DNA from: Microbacterium sp. Bi121
GTDB taxonomy: Bacteria > Actinomycetota > Actinomycetes > Actinomycetales > Microbacteriaceae
NCBI RefSeq assembly: GCF_918698005.1
Contig: NZ_CAKKLJ010000003.1
Location: 352,609-416,608 of the forward strand
Reading direction: 5' to 3'
DNA: 64,000 nucleotides
Shown here: positions 43,462 to 52,454 of the stretch, piece after piece
Numbering within the stretch: position 1 is the stretch's first letter
Layout of the letters: every line of letters starts with the position of its first letter
Program-made: the position numbers and the translations under genes
Notes under the pieces: model-generated
Told to the model about the DNA's origin: nothing
The model's database searches: none
What the model saw: the letters and a program-made list of their open reading frames with translations, nothing else

Positions 43462-43923
43462 ATGCCCATGTATTTCGAAGACTTCGTCGTCGGCGAGGTC
43501 ATCCGCCATGCGGTCACCCGCACCGTCACCGAGACGGACAATCTGCTCTTCACGACGTTGACGATGAACGTGCAGCCCCTGCATCTCGATTCCGAGTTCG
43601 CCGGGAAGAGCATGTACGGGCAGCGCATCGTGAACAGCGTGTTCACGCTCGGGGTCGCGACCGGCATCCCCGTGCAGGAGACCACGCTCGGGACGACGCT
43701 CGGCAATCTCGGCTTCCGAGACATCGAGTTCCCCAAACCGGTCTTCATCGGTGACACGCTGCGTGTCGAGACCGAAGCGCTCGACACGCGGGTGTCGAAG
43801 TCACGCCCGACGACGGGGATCGTCGGGATCGAGCACCGCGCATACAACCAGAACGACGAGCTCGTGTGCGTCGTCCGTCGCACCGCGCTCATGATGCGCC
43901 GTGGCGAGACCGTTGCCGACTGA
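43462..43923 (+). CDS. MaoC family enoyl-CoA hydratase
   Basis: 153-aa hotdog-fold hydratase (FEDFVVGEVIRHAVTRTVTETDNLLF; LHLDSEFAGKSMYGQRIVNSVF). It is of the mesaconyl-/itaconyl-CoA hydratase type by size and context. ATG 43462 is preferred; the upstream frame runs inside the lyase gene. It should supply the 3-hydroxyacyl-CoA that the CitE-like lyase splits. Confidence 0.85.
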   Translation: MPMYFEDFVVGEVIRHAVTRTVTETDNLLFTTLTMNVQPLHLDSEFAGKSMYGQRIVNSVFTLGVATGIPVQETTLGTTLGNLGFRDIEFPKPVFIGDTLRVETEALDTRVSKSRPTTGIVGIEHRAYNQNDELVCVVRRTALMMRRGETVAD

Positions 43924-43933
43924 GGAGGCGGAG

Positions 43934-45109
43934 ATGAGCGACTACAGTCCGTTGCCGATCGAGCAGACCGAGGATCAGGCCGACCTGCGCGGCATGGTGC
44001 GGGAGATCCTTGCCGAGCTCGCCACACCTGAACGGCTGTCCGACCACGATGAGCGGGAAGCGTTCGACGAAGAGCTGTACAGGGCGCTGGCCGAGGCGGG
44101 GCTTCTCCAGCTGGAGGGAGAGCTCGGAGGCGACGCGCCGAGCCATGCCAGCCAGGCTGTCGTCCTCGAGGAGCTCGGAGCGACCGCGACGTCGATCGGT
44201 GTCTCGCTGGTGGTGCAGTACATGGCGGTGACGCTGCTGTCGCAGCACGGCACCGACGCCCAGCGGCAGAACTACCTCGCGGAGTTGTACAGCGGCGCGC
44301 ATCGCGCAGCCTTCGCGTTGACGGAACCCGGAGGCGGTACGGATGTCGCCCGTGCCATGCAGACCAAGGCGGTCCGCAGGCCTGAGGGCGGCTGGGTCGT
44401 CAACGGCGCCAAGATGTGGATCTCGGGCGCAACCGACTGCGGCTTCCTCGTGGTGCTCGCCCGCACCTCGCCCATCGAGCGGTCGGCCGTCAGCGGAATC
44501 ACCATGTTCCTCGTGCCCGCGGATGCGCCCGGGGTCACGGTGAACGAGATGGACACCGTCGCCATCCACGGGCTGTCGACATGCGAGGTCGGATTCGCCG
44601 ACGTCATCCTGCCCGACGATGCCGTGCTCGGTGAAGTCGACAAGGGGTTCCGCCAAGTCATCTCCACCCTCAACGGCGAGCGTCTGAACGCGGCCGCCGT
44701 CGCGCTCGGGATCGCACGTGGCGCGCACGAGGCCGCGCTCGAGTACGTGCAGAGTAGGCAGGCTTTCGGCCGTCCGATCGGGGGATTCCAGATCCTTCAG
44801 CACCGACTCGTCGACGGCGCCGTGAAGATCGAGGGGGCGCGGGGTCTTCTCCAGCGAGCTGCGCGTGCCGCTGACGACGGTGGTGAGGCCGAGACCCTGT
44901 CGGCGATGGCCAAGCTCGCCGCATCCGAAGCGGCGACCACGATCGCGGAGAACGGGATGCGCGCGATGGGCGGATCGGGGCTCAGCCGAGAGTACGCCAT
45001 GCAACGTTTCTGGCGGGACGCCCGGTTGTACACGTTCGCCCCGCTCACCGACGAGATGATGCACAACTTCATCGGCGAGTTCCACCTCAAACTGCCGCGC
45101 TCGTTCTGA
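43934..45109 (+). CDS. acyl-CoA dehydrogenase
   Basis: 391-aa FAD enzyme. ALTEPGGGTDVARAMQTKA, WVVNGAKMWISGATDCGF and the C-terminal MRAMGGSGLSREYAMQRFWRDAR are family features. ATG 43934 follows GAGGAGGCGGAG. Operon position after carboxylase/lyase/hydratase matches an isovaleryl- or citronellyl-CoA-type dehydrogenase; the exact substrate is unknown. Electrons would go to the ETF encoded at 56.7 kb. Confidence 0.88.
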   Translation: MSDYSPLPIEQTEDQADLRGMVREILAELATPERLSDHDEREAFDEELYRALAEAGLLQLEGELGGDAPSHASQAVVLEELGATATSIGVSLVVQYMAVTLLSQHGTDAQRQNYLAELYSGAHRAAFALTEPGGGTDVARAMQTKAVRRPEGGWVVNGAKMWISGATDCGFLVVLARTSPIERSAVSGITMFLVPADAPGVTVNEMDTVAIHGLSTCEVGFADVILPDDAVLGEVDKGFRQVISTLNGERLNAAAVALGIARGAHEAALEYVQSRQAFGRPIGGFQILQHRLVDGAVKIEGARGLLQRAARAADDGGEAETLSAMAKLAASEAATTIAENGMRAMGGSGLSREYAMQRFWRDARLYTFAPLTDEMMHNFIGEFHLKLPRSF

Positions 45110-45150
45110 GCCGCTGTTCCACTCTCGCCCATCCCGCGAAACGGAGAATC

Positions 45151-45906
45151 ATGGAAACGAAGACTGATCGCACCGTGCTCATCACCGGGGCCGCCGGCGG
45201 TATGTGTCGCGGCATCAACGCCCGACTCGGCGCTGCCGGCCACACCGTGCTGTGCGCGGATCTGTCGCTCGATGCCGCGCAGAGCGCGGCTCAGTCGGTG
45301 CGCGACGCGGGCGGTCGTGCCGAGGCGTTCGCGGTGGACGTGTCGAGCCACGAGAGTGTCGCGGCGTTGGTGGATGCCGTGCATGAGCGGGTCGGCGGTG
45401 TCGACGCGCTCGTCAACGCCGCCGGCATCCTGGATCGGAAGTACCTCGCGGATCATGACGCCACATCGTTCGAGCGCACGATCGACATCAACCTGATCGG
45501 TCCGTTCCGGATGATCCAGGCGTTTGCGCCCGAGATGATCGAGCGTCGTTGGGGGCGGATCATCAACATCTCGTCGATCGCCGGCGTCACCGGATATCCG
45601 TATCCGAGTTATGCCGCGTCCAAAGCCGGGCTGTCCAACCTCGCCAGGTCGCTCGTGATCGACTTCTGGGGCACAGGCGTGACGGTGAACTCCATCTGCC
45701 CCGGCGTCGTCGACACCCCGATGGTCATCCAGGAGATCCGCGACCAGGTGCCGCGAAAGGTTCCGACGGAGCAGATCATCGATCCCGACGAGATCGGTGG
45801 GGTCGCGTCATTTCTTCTCAGTGATGACGCGAAGAACATCAACGGCGCAGACATCCTGATCGATGGTGGGGCGACGCGCTACTTCCAGCTGTTCGACAGG
45901 CCGTAG
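45151..45906 (+). CDS. SDR family oxidoreductase
   Basis: 251 aa. TGAAGGMCRGI nucleotide motif (Cys/Arg where most have GIG), acidic DLS after the second strand, catalytic Ser/Tyr/Lys in NISSIAGVTG and YAASKAG, and an unusual end (DILIDGGATRYFQLFDRP). It follows the acyl-CoA dehydrogenase by 41 bp and is stop-to-start with the EamA gene. Probably oxidises a hydroxyl group of the substrate or of a hydroxyacyl-CoA. Confidence 0.87.
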   Translation: METKTDRTVLITGAAGGMCRGINARLGAAGHTVLCADLSLDAAQSAAQSVRDAGGRAEAFAVDVSSHESVAALVDAVHERVGGVDALVNAAGILDRKYLADHDATSFERTIDINLIGPFRMIQAFAPEMIERRWGRIINISSIAGVTGYPYPSYAASKAGLSNLARSLVIDFWGTGVTVNSICPGVVDTPMVIQEIRDQVPRKVPTEQIIDPDEIGGVASFLLSDDAKNINGADILIDGGATRYFQLFDRP

Positions 45907-46827
45907 ATGCGGCTGAGGGGCGGCGTGTACACGATCGTCGCCTTCGTCCTCACCGGCATCGTCTGGGGCGCCGGGTTCCTGTTCATCAGAGTGGCGATGA
46001 GCGAGTTCGCTCCCGTCGAGTTCGTGTTCGCGCGGACTCTCATGGCCAGCGTGGTGCTCGCCCTGATCATGTTCGTCACGCGTCGTCGATGGCCCAGAGG
46101 GTGGACGGCGTGGCGCCGCATCGGAACGTTGGGCATCGTCGGATGCGCTGTCCCGTTCCTCTTCTACGCCTGGGCCGGCCAGCGGATCCCGAGCGGACTG
46201 TCCAGCATCTACAACGCCGCCGTCCCCGTCGCCACGGCCCTTGTCACGCTGGTCGCCATGCGGCAGGAGCGGCTCGGCGCACAGAAGCTGCTGGCAATCG
46301 GTATCGGGGCGCTCGGCATCGTCGTTGTGATGCAGCCGTGGCGGCTGGACGCTTCGGAGTTCGATGTCTGGGGGCAGGTCGCGTGCATCTGCGCGGTGCT
46401 CGGCCTGGGGTTCGCCTTCTCCTACACGCGTAAGGCGATCAGCCCTCTGGGTATCGATCCGATCGCCGTCGCGATGGGGCAGATGCTGGTGTGCACGGCG
46501 GTGCTCGGCGCCGTCGTGCCCTTCGCGACAGTCGGCTTCCGGGAGCTCAGTCTGCCGGTGATCGGGAGTCTGCTGATGAGCGGCATCTTCGCAACGGGCA
46601 TAGCCTACGTGTGGAACTTCCACGTCATCGCCCAGTGGGGGGCGGCATCCGCCTCGATGGTGACATACCTGACGACGCTGGTCGGGGTGGCGCTGGGGAT
46701 CATCGTGCTCCACGAGCCCCTGAGCCTCAATCACTTCATCGGCGCCGCGATCGTTCTTCTCGGGGTCGGCGTGGGAGTTCGCGGATCGCGGGGCACAGTC
46801 GGGCTCGGCCCTGCGGCACCAGGATAG
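45907..46827 (+). CDS. EamA/DMT family transporter
   Basis: 306-aa membrane protein with about ten helices and two EamA repeats (IVWGAGFLFIRVAMSEFAPVEFVFAR; TGIAYVWNFHVIAQWGAASASM). The ATG follows the SDR stop without a gap, so it belongs to the catabolic operon. It may export an intermediate or take part in substrate entry. It ends 10 bp before a convergent gene. Confidence 0.85.
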   Translation: MRLRGGVYTIVAFVLTGIVWGAGFLFIRVAMSEFAPVEFVFARTLMASVVLALIMFVTRRRWPRGWTAWRRIGTLGIVGCAVPFLFYAWAGQRIPSGLSSIYNAAVPVATALVTLVAMRQERLGAQKLLAIGIGALGIVVVMQPWRLDASEFDVWGQVACICAVLGLGFAFSYTRKAISPLGIDPIAVAMGQMLVCTAVLGAVVPFATVGFRELSLPVIGSLLMSGIFATGIAYVWNFHVIAQWGAASASMVTYLTTLVGVALGIIVLHEPLSLNHFIGAAIVLLGVGVGVRGSRGTVGLGPAAPG

Positions 46828-46837
46828 AACGGAACGC

Positions 46838-47347
46838 TCACACGCCGCCGATCCAGTCGAGCGTCGGTCTGGGAACGTCATACTCCGGGGCGGGGCCCTT
46901 CCTATCGACCAGAGGGTCGATGCGCACGCGTGTCAGGCGCATGAAGGCGATCCGCCACCCGGCTTCGGTGCGCCGGTACTCCTCTTCGTAGTAGCCGTAT
47001 CCGTAGAGTCCGTACATGCCGGGTATCTCGATTCCGCGGTAGACCTTCGTGCCGGGTTCCCACGTCAGGTGATCCGTCATCGACCACACGCCACGCACCT
47101 GACCAGCAGCCACCTGCTGGAAGCGAGGATTGGTTCCGCGATGCTGTGAGGTCACGCCGGTGAAGAACGAGCTGAGCCCCTCCACCCAGTCGTCCGGCCC
47201 GTCCATCTCGAACGGGAAGCCCTCGAATCGAGCGTCGTCGGTGAACACGCGGCGGAGTGCGTCCCACCGCTTGTTGTCCATCCAGTAGAAGTACTGCGCT
47301 TTCAGGTCCTGGATCTCCTGCAGGTCCTGCCAGGTCATTGCGTCCAT
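46838..47347 (-). CDS. NTF2-like/SnoaL-like protein
   Basis: 169 aa with the cone-shaped NTF2 fold: DLQEIQDLKAQYFYWMDNKRWDALRRVFTDDARFEGF at the N-terminus and a strand-rich end (YEEEYRRTEAGWRIAFMRLTRVRIDP). Many such proteins are small dehydratases, isomerases or cyclases with a hydrophobic pocket. AAGGAG is 7 nt from ATG 47347. It lies after livK on the same strand, beyond a hairpin, so it is likely expressed at lower level than the receptor. Confidence 0.82.
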   Translation of the reverse strand: MDAMTWQDLQEIQDLKAQYFYWMDNKRWDALRRVFTDDARFEGFPFEMDGPDDWVEGLSSFFTGVTSQHRGTNPRFQQVAAGQVRGVWSMTDHLTWEPGTKVYRGIEIPGMYGLYGYGYYEEEYRRTEAGWRIAFMRLTRVRIDPLVDRKGPAPEYDVPRPTLDWIGGV

Positions 47348-47370
47348 GCTTCATCTCCTTGACATGTGGT

Positions 47371-47404
47371 GAAGGGGATGCCCGGCGAACCGGACATCCC
47401 CTTC
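47371..47404 (-). terminator. hairpin between livK and the NTF2-like gene
   Basis: 15-bp stem (47371-47385 with 47390-47404), one G-T type mismatch, and a 4-nt loop that reads TTCG on the transcribed minus strand. No T-run. It probably lowers read-through from livK into the next gene and protects the livK message. Confidence 0.6.
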
Positions 47405-47418
47405 GAGTTGGCGAGCGA

Positions 47419-48666
47419 TCAGTAGGTCTTGACGACCTCGAACGTGCCATCGGTCACCCGTAGAACCGCGAGCCCCTCCAGCGATGTCGACCCGTGGAAC
47501 TCAGGCGTGTACGTGTAGATGCCGTTGACGCCGACAACGGACTGCGTATCGTTCTCGAGCGCATCGCGAATTGCGTCGCGCGTGGCCTGCACATCTGAGG
47601 GGTCCGGCGCGCCTGCCTTCTCGATCGCGTTGACCAACAGGGTCGCTCCGTCCCAGCCGTTTGCGGCGTACTGACCGGCAGGTTCGCCGTAGGCCTCCTG
47701 GTAGCCGTCGACGAGTGCCATCGTCGCTTCGTACTGCGGGCTGTCCTCCGTGAGCGAATCGGGCGCGAGGACGACGGATCCCTGGAGGTAGGTGCCGTCA
47801 CCGGCGGCTCCGGCGTTCTCGATGTATGCAGCCGAACCTGCGCCCGGCGAGTTGAACAGCGCCGGTTCGAATCCGATCGACTCCGCGCTCTTCGCAACGA
47901 TCGCATTCGCCGGATTGACCGCCCATACGAATACCGCATCGGGGTCTCCCTGCTCGAGATTCGAAAGCTGTGCGGTGACCTCGGTCGCGGTGGCGTCGAA
48001 TGCTTCCTTGCCCGTGACCTCGATGCCGTACTCGGCGGCCACATCGTCAATGCGGTTCGCCGGGTCCTGGCCGTAACCGTCGTTGGTGTGGAGCAGGCCG
48101 ACCTTGGTCCACCCCTCAGCCTTCGCGAACTCGAACTGGGCCTTCAGTGACTCGTTCGTGCCGGAGTACTGCTTGAACATGTACGTCGCGTTCTCGGCCG
48201 GGTCGACGATCGCACTCGACGACGCCAGCGCGATCGTCGGTACGGTCAGATCCTTCGAGAACGTCTGCAACGCGATCGATTCGCCGGATGATGACGGGCC
48301 GAGGATGGCATGCACGTTCTCCTCGATCGCGAGTTTGCGGAACTGGTTCACCGCGGTGCTCTCGGTGCTTCCGCTGTCGAGAACGACGAGTTCGACGGGG
48401 TGACCGTCGATGCCGCCGTCGGCATTGAGCTGCTTGACGTACAGCTCGATCGCCTTCTGCTCGGGTTCGCCGAGGGCCGCGTAGCTGCCGGTCAGCCCGA
48501 CGAGGACGCCGACCTTGTACGCGTCGGCGTCGCCTCCGCCGCCGCCATTCCCGTCGCCTGGCGCGGCACCGCCGGAACAAGCGGCCAGGGTGAGAGCGAT
48601 TGCTGCAGCCCCCGCTGTAAGGGCGGTCCGACGCCAGATTCCCGACACCGTGGATAGCTTCTTCAT
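47419..48666 (-). CDS. branched-chain amino acid-type ABC transporter substrate-binding lipoprotein (LivK-like)
   Basis: 415-aa receptor. Lipoprotein signal with LAAC (Cys30), a Gly-rich linker, then the LivK-like fold (YKVGVLVGLTGSYAALGEPEQKAIELYVKQLNADGG; ILGPSSSGES). Receptors of this class serve amino acids but also aromatic, aliphatic and terpenoid acids. It is divergent from the rest of the transporter genes, with the TetR-type operator (48787) in between. Likely ligand is the acid that the island degrades. Confidence 0.9.
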   Translation of the reverse strand: MKKLSTVSGIWRRTALTAGAAAIALTLAACSGGAAPGDGNGGGGGDADAYKVGVLVGLTGSYAALGEPEQKAIELYVKQLNADGGIDGHPVELVVLDSGSTESTAVNQFRKLAIEENVHAILGPSSSGESIALQTFSKDLTVPTIALASSSAIVDPAENATYMFKQYSGTNESLKAQFEFAKAEGWTKVGLLHTNDGYGQDPANRIDDVAAEYGIEVTGKEAFDATATEVTAQLSNLEQGDPDAVFVWAVNPANAIVAKSAESIGFEPALFNSPGAGSAAYIENAGAAGDGTYLQGSVVLAPDSLTEDSPQYEATMALVDGYQEAYGEPAGQYAANGWDGATLLVNAIEKAGAPDPSDVQATRDAIRDALENDTQSVVGVNGIYTYTPEFHGSTSLEGLAVLRVTDGTFEVVKTY

Positions 48667-48750
48667 CGAGCTGTCCCTTCTCTCTGATTCTTGTGACTTC
48701 TTCGTTGAATGTCAGTCGTCGGACATCGCCGGTCAGCTGGGCGGCCGACA

Positions 48751-48802
48751 TTGACGTGATGCGAAACGACGTCTACGCTGATTCAAGCGAACGTGCGTTC
48801 GT
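48751..48802 (+). promoter_or_regulatory. Liv operon promoter with TetR operator (site 4)
   Basis: TTGACG (48751-48756), 17 bp, TACGCT (48774-48779) is a near-ideal promoter. Eight bp later is GCGAACGTGCGTTCGT (48787-48802), the most symmetric copy of the island operator (CGAACG-TG-CGTTCG). The site may control the divergent livK as well. Confidence 0.72.
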
Positions 48803-48865
48803 ATGTCAATATGGACATTCGGATGTGACGCATTCGTGATCCAGCTCTGAATCAAGGAGGCTTCA

Positions 48866-49735
48866 GTGGAAGTGGTCATGCAACTGCTCCTCACGGCCGT
48901 CGCCACGGGTGCCCTTTACGGCGCGATCGGCATCGGCTTCGTGATCGTGCACCGTCTGACGGGAATGGTGAACTTCGCAATGGGCGACATCGCCGTCGCC
49001 GGAGCGTTCGGTGCCGTCGTCGCCTCGGCTGTGATGCCGCCGTTCCTCGCGATCCTCGCCGGTGCTGTCGTCGGGGCGCTCGTGAGCGTGGCGATGTATC
49101 ACCTGGCGATTCACCCGCTCCGCAAGGAGAGCCTCATGGTGCAGACGATCGTGACGCTCGGCGTCGGAATCGCCTTGCGGTCGCTGCTGCAGCTGATGTT
49201 CGGCAGCGGACCGCGTCAGTTCGATCCGATCACGGGGGGAGGGTCGATCAACATCCTCGGAGGATCCATCCCGCCGCAGTCGCTGTGGTTGATCGGTATC
49301 GCCGTCGTCGGCTACATCGGGCTTGCACTGTTCTTCGATCGCACTCTCTCTGGCAAGGCCCTCAGCGCGTTCTCCGTCAATGCGTACGCCGCAGGAGTCG
49401 TCGGTATCGGGCTGACGGGGATGGCCACGATCGCCTTCGCGCTGTCCGGTGCGATCGCCGGCGGTGTGCTTGCGGCGCAGACCCCGACGTCGTTCATCAC
49501 CGCTGGAGCCGGGCTCGCTCTCGGCCTGAAAGGATTCATCGCCGCGATCCTCGGCGGGTTCGACAAGCTCGGACTGACGCTTGTGGGTGGCATGCTGGTC
49601 GCCTTCGTAGAAGTCGCGTTCGCCCGCTTCGTGGATGCCGCGCAGGCGCAGACCGTGATGTTCGCCCTGTTGATCGTGCTCCTGATCGTCCGCCCCCAGG
49701 GCCTTACTCGAAAGGTGGCGGCAGACCGTGTCTAA
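48866..49735 (+). CDS. branched-chain amino acid-type ABC permease (LivH-like)
   Basis: 289-aa permease with about eight helices. Typical N-terminus TGALYGAIGIGFVIVHRLTGMVNFAMGDIA and C-terminal ILGGFDKLGLTLVGGMLVAFVEV. GTG 48866 follows AAGGAGG. The stop lies inside the start of the next gene (8-bp overlap, GTGTCTAA), so the two are coupled. Confidence 0.9.
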   Translation: MEVVMQLLLTAVATGALYGAIGIGFVIVHRLTGMVNFAMGDIAVAGAFGAVVASAVMPPFLAILAGAVVGALVSVAMYHLAIHPLRKESLMVQTIVTLGVGIALRSLLQLMFGSGPRQFDPITGGGSINILGGSIPPQSLWLIGIAVVGYIGLALFFDRTLSGKALSAFSVNAYAAGVVGIGLTGMATIAFALSGAIAGGVLAAQTPTSFITAGAGLALGLKGFIAAILGGFDKLGLTLVGGMLVAFVEVAFARFVDAAQAQTVMFALLIVLLIVRPQGLTRKVAADRV

Positions 49736-51683
49736 GACAACGACGAGTTCGCTGCACATGCTCACCTGGAAGCACGCCGTAGGCATTCTGGTGTGGATCG
49801 GTGCCGTGGTGCTGTTCGCCGCGACCTCGAACGCGTACTCCGCGGGGCTCGGAGCATCCGTCGGAATCCTTGCCCTTCTCGGTCTCGGGATGATCCTGGT
49901 GACCGGGTATGCGGGGCAGTTCTCGCTCGCCGTCGGTGCGTTCTATGGGATCGGGGCCTACGGCTCCACGATTCTGACGGTGAAGTTCGGTTGGTACGGG
50001 CTATTGGCATTGGTGCTCGCTGCGGCCATCGCTGCCGCTGTCGGATTCGCTCTGGCACGGCCGCTGTTCCGCCTGCGTGGGCATTTCCTCGCAATGGCGA
50101 CTCTCGCCCTCACCGAAGTGTTCTACTTGCTCGTGAACAACTCGTCCTACACGGGCGGCTCGACGGGTATGGGCGGGCTCCGGCCGTTGGACGTTCTCGG
50201 CTTCGCATTCACCTCGAGCCAGAGCCATATGATTCTCAACTGGCTCATCGTGGGAATCGTCCTCTGGGGTGCTCTGATGCTGCGCAAGGGCCGTGAAGGC
50301 CGGGCGCTGCTGGCGATTCGCGGCCACGAGGCCGCGGCTGCGTCGGCGGGTATCAACATCGCATCGTCCAAGGCCCGGGTGTTCACGGCGTCGGCTGTGA
50401 TCAGTGCCGTTGCGGGCTCCCTGTACGCGCATCAGATGCTCTACGTCAACCCGCCGCCCTTCGGCCTGGCTACCGCGATCGACGTACTCATGATCGCCGT
50501 CCTCGGTGGGATGCGCAGCCCCTGGGGCGCCATCATCGGTGCGATTGTTCTGGAACTGCTCAATCAGTGGATCGAGTCCGCACTTCCTGGACTGCTCGGC
50601 AGCGGCGCGGTCGGTGCCGGACAGCAACTCGTCATCGGTGTTCTTCTCGTGGTCATCCTGGTGGCTCGCCCGGACGGAGTGGCCGGCGCTCTCGGCTCGC
50701 TATTCGGCTTCGTGCGACGCTCGATCGATCGGCGACGTCGATCGACGAGCGCTCCGGGACCTCTCGTGGAGAGCGCCGAGGTTTCGGAAGGGGGGCGGAC
50801 GGACATGGCGTCGCTCCGGCGCGCCGAAGATGCTGACCGTGCTGCACGCGCCCCGGGTGAAGTCGTGCTCGAAGCCAGCGGTCTCGTCAAGAGGTTCGGC
50901 GGGGTCAAGGCCGTCAGCGAGGTCTCGCTGCAGTTGCGTTCCGGTGAAGTCCTGGCCGTCATCGGGCCCAACGGCGCGGGCAAGTCGACGCTGGTCAACC
51001 TGCTGTCAGGCAACCTGTCGCCGACGGCGGGAAGGGTGCAGCTCGACGGCAGGGAGACGACCGATCTCAAGGCTTTCCAGGTGGCAAGGTATGGGCTCTC
51101 GCGGACGTTCCAGACACCGTGCTTGTTCGAAGGCATGGACGTCGAAGCAACGGTCAAGGTCGGGGCGCATCTGCGCGGATCCGTCGGGATGCTGCGATCT
51201 TCCGTTCCTACGATCGGAGCGCTCAAGGAGGAGCGGCAGCTCGCTGCGGAGACCGCAGAAGTGCTGGAACGCTTGGGTCTCGCGGAACTGGCTGACCGCG
51301 ATGCTAAAGCGCTCTCGCTCGGTCAGCAGAAGCAGGTCGAGATCGCTCGCGCTCTCGTCTCGCGGCCGAAGGTATTGCTGTTGGATGAGCCCTGTGCCGG
51401 CCTGAACAAGCAGGAGAAGGCGTCGCTCATGCAGCTTCTGAGGGCACTCGGTAGGGAAGGGCTCGCTGTACTGGTCATCGAGCACGACATGGAATTCGTG
51501 ATGGCGAGCGCTGATCGCGTGCAAGTGCTGAACTTCGGGGCGACGCTCCGTGTGGGCACCCCGGAGGAAGTCCAGAACGACCAGGCGGTGATCGACGCGT
51601 ACCTCGGGGTCTCGCACGAGAACGAGCCGGTCACGACCACGACCATGACGGTCGTCGAGAAGAAGACGTGGTGGAAGCGATGA
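49728..51683 (+). CDS. LivM-LivG fusion: permease joined to ATP-binding protein
   Basis: 651 aa. Residues about 1-330 are a LivM-like permease (LLGLGMILVTGYAGQFSLAVGAFYGIGAY; LRGHFLAMATLALTEVF). After a charged linker of about 50 residues (335-385) comes a LivG ATPase with Walker A GPNGAGKST (about 412-420), LSLGQQKQVEIARAL and LLLDEPCAGLN. The two are usually separate proteins. GTG 49728 overlaps livH; ATGA overlap with livF at the end. Confidence 0.9.
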   Translation: MSKTTTSSLHMLTWKHAVGILVWIGAVVLFAATSNAYSAGLGASVGILALLGLGMILVTGYAGQFSLAVGAFYGIGAYGSTILTVKFGWYGLLALVLAAAIAAAVGFALARPLFRLRGHFLAMATLALTEVFYLLVNNSSYTGGSTGMGGLRPLDVLGFAFTSSQSHMILNWLIVGIVLWGALMLRKGREGRALLAIRGHEAAAASAGINIASSKARVFTASAVISAVAGSLYAHQMLYVNPPPFGLATAIDVLMIAVLGGMRSPWGAIIGAIVLELLNQWIESALPGLLGSGAVGAGQQLVIGVLLVVILVARPDGVAGALGSLFGFVRRSIDRRRRSTSAPGPLVESAEVSEGGRTDMASLRRAEDADRAARAPGEVVLEASGLVKRFGGVKAVSEVSLQLRSGEVLAVIGPNGAGKSTLVNLLSGNLSPTAGRVQLDGRETTDLKAFQVARYGLSRTFQTPCLFEGMDVEATVKVGAHLRGSVGMLRSSVPTIGALKEERQLAAETAEVLERLGLAELADRDAKALSLGQQKQVEIARALVSRPKVLLLDEPCAGLNKQEKASLMQLLRALGREGLAVLVIEHDMEFVMASADRVQVLNFGATLRVGTPEEVQNDQAVIDAYLGVSHENEPVTTTTMTVVEKKTWWKR

Positions 51684-52453
51684 GTACTGCACTCGATGTC
51701 TCGAACGTGAGTTTCTCGTACGGGCGCGCGCAGGTGCTGCGTGATGTGTCCTTCGCGGCGGATGCCGGTGAGATCGTCACGGTCATCGGTCCGAATGGTG
51801 CGGGCAAGTCGACGCTCCTGAACGTGATCGCGCGCAGCCACAGGCTCCGTCGTGGAACAGTCACGGTGATGGGCAAGGACACGAGGATGATGCGCCAGGC
51901 GCAGGTGGTCCGATCGGGGTGTGTGCTCGTGCCCGAGGGGCGTCAGGTCTTCTCGACGCTGTCTGTCGAGGACAACCTGCAGCTCGGCGGATACACGCGT
52001 CGCCGCGACTTCAAGCGACTCCTCGATGAGGTGTACGGCTACTTTCCCCGGCTCCTGGAACGACGGACTCAGCTCGCCGGAACCCTGTCCGGTGGTGAGC
52101 AGCAGATGCTCGCCGTCGGCCGAGCGTACATGAGTGAACCCAGCGTGATGCTGCTGGACGAACCCAGTCTCGGGCTATCGCCGCAGATGACGGCGCAGGT
52201 GATGGCCGTGCTCGGCAAGCTTCGCCGTGACCGTGGGCTGACCATCATGCTCGTCGAGCAGAACGCGCATGCCGCGCTCGGACTCGCAGACCGTGGGTAC
52301 GTGCTCAGTGGCGGCGAGGTTCTGCTCGAAGGATCTGCTGAGGAGCTGCGTGCCAACCCGATGATCCAGCACATCTACCTCGGTGGGGCTGCGTCGTCTG
52401 AGCCGGTGGCGCCGACGATCGAGGCGGCGCTCAACGACGAACTTCCGGAGTGA
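51680..52453 (+). CDS. branched-chain amino acid-type ABC ATP-binding protein (LivF-like)
   Basis: 257-aa ATPase: GPNGAGKSTLLNVIA, then LSGGEQQMLAVGRAYM, VMLLDEPSLGLSP and LVEQNAHAALG, the last typical of LivF. ATG 51680 overlaps the fusion gene stop (ATGA). It pairs with the fused LivG domain to make the motor. One base separates its stop from the following MBL gene, so that enzyme is in the same operon. Confidence 0.92.
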   Translation: MSTALDVSNVSFSYGRAQVLRDVSFAADAGEIVTVIGPNGAGKSTLLNVIARSHRLRRGTVTVMGKDTRMMRQAQVVRSGCVLVPEGRQVFSTLSVEDNLQLGGYTRRRDFKRLLDEVYGYFPRLLERRTQLAGTLSGGEQQMLAVGRAYMSEPSVMLLDEPSLGLSPQMTAQVMAVLGKLRRDRGLTIMLVEQNAHAALGLADRGYVLSGGEVLLEGSAEELRANPMIQHIYLGGAASSEPVAPTIEAALNDELPE

Positions 52454-52454
52454 C

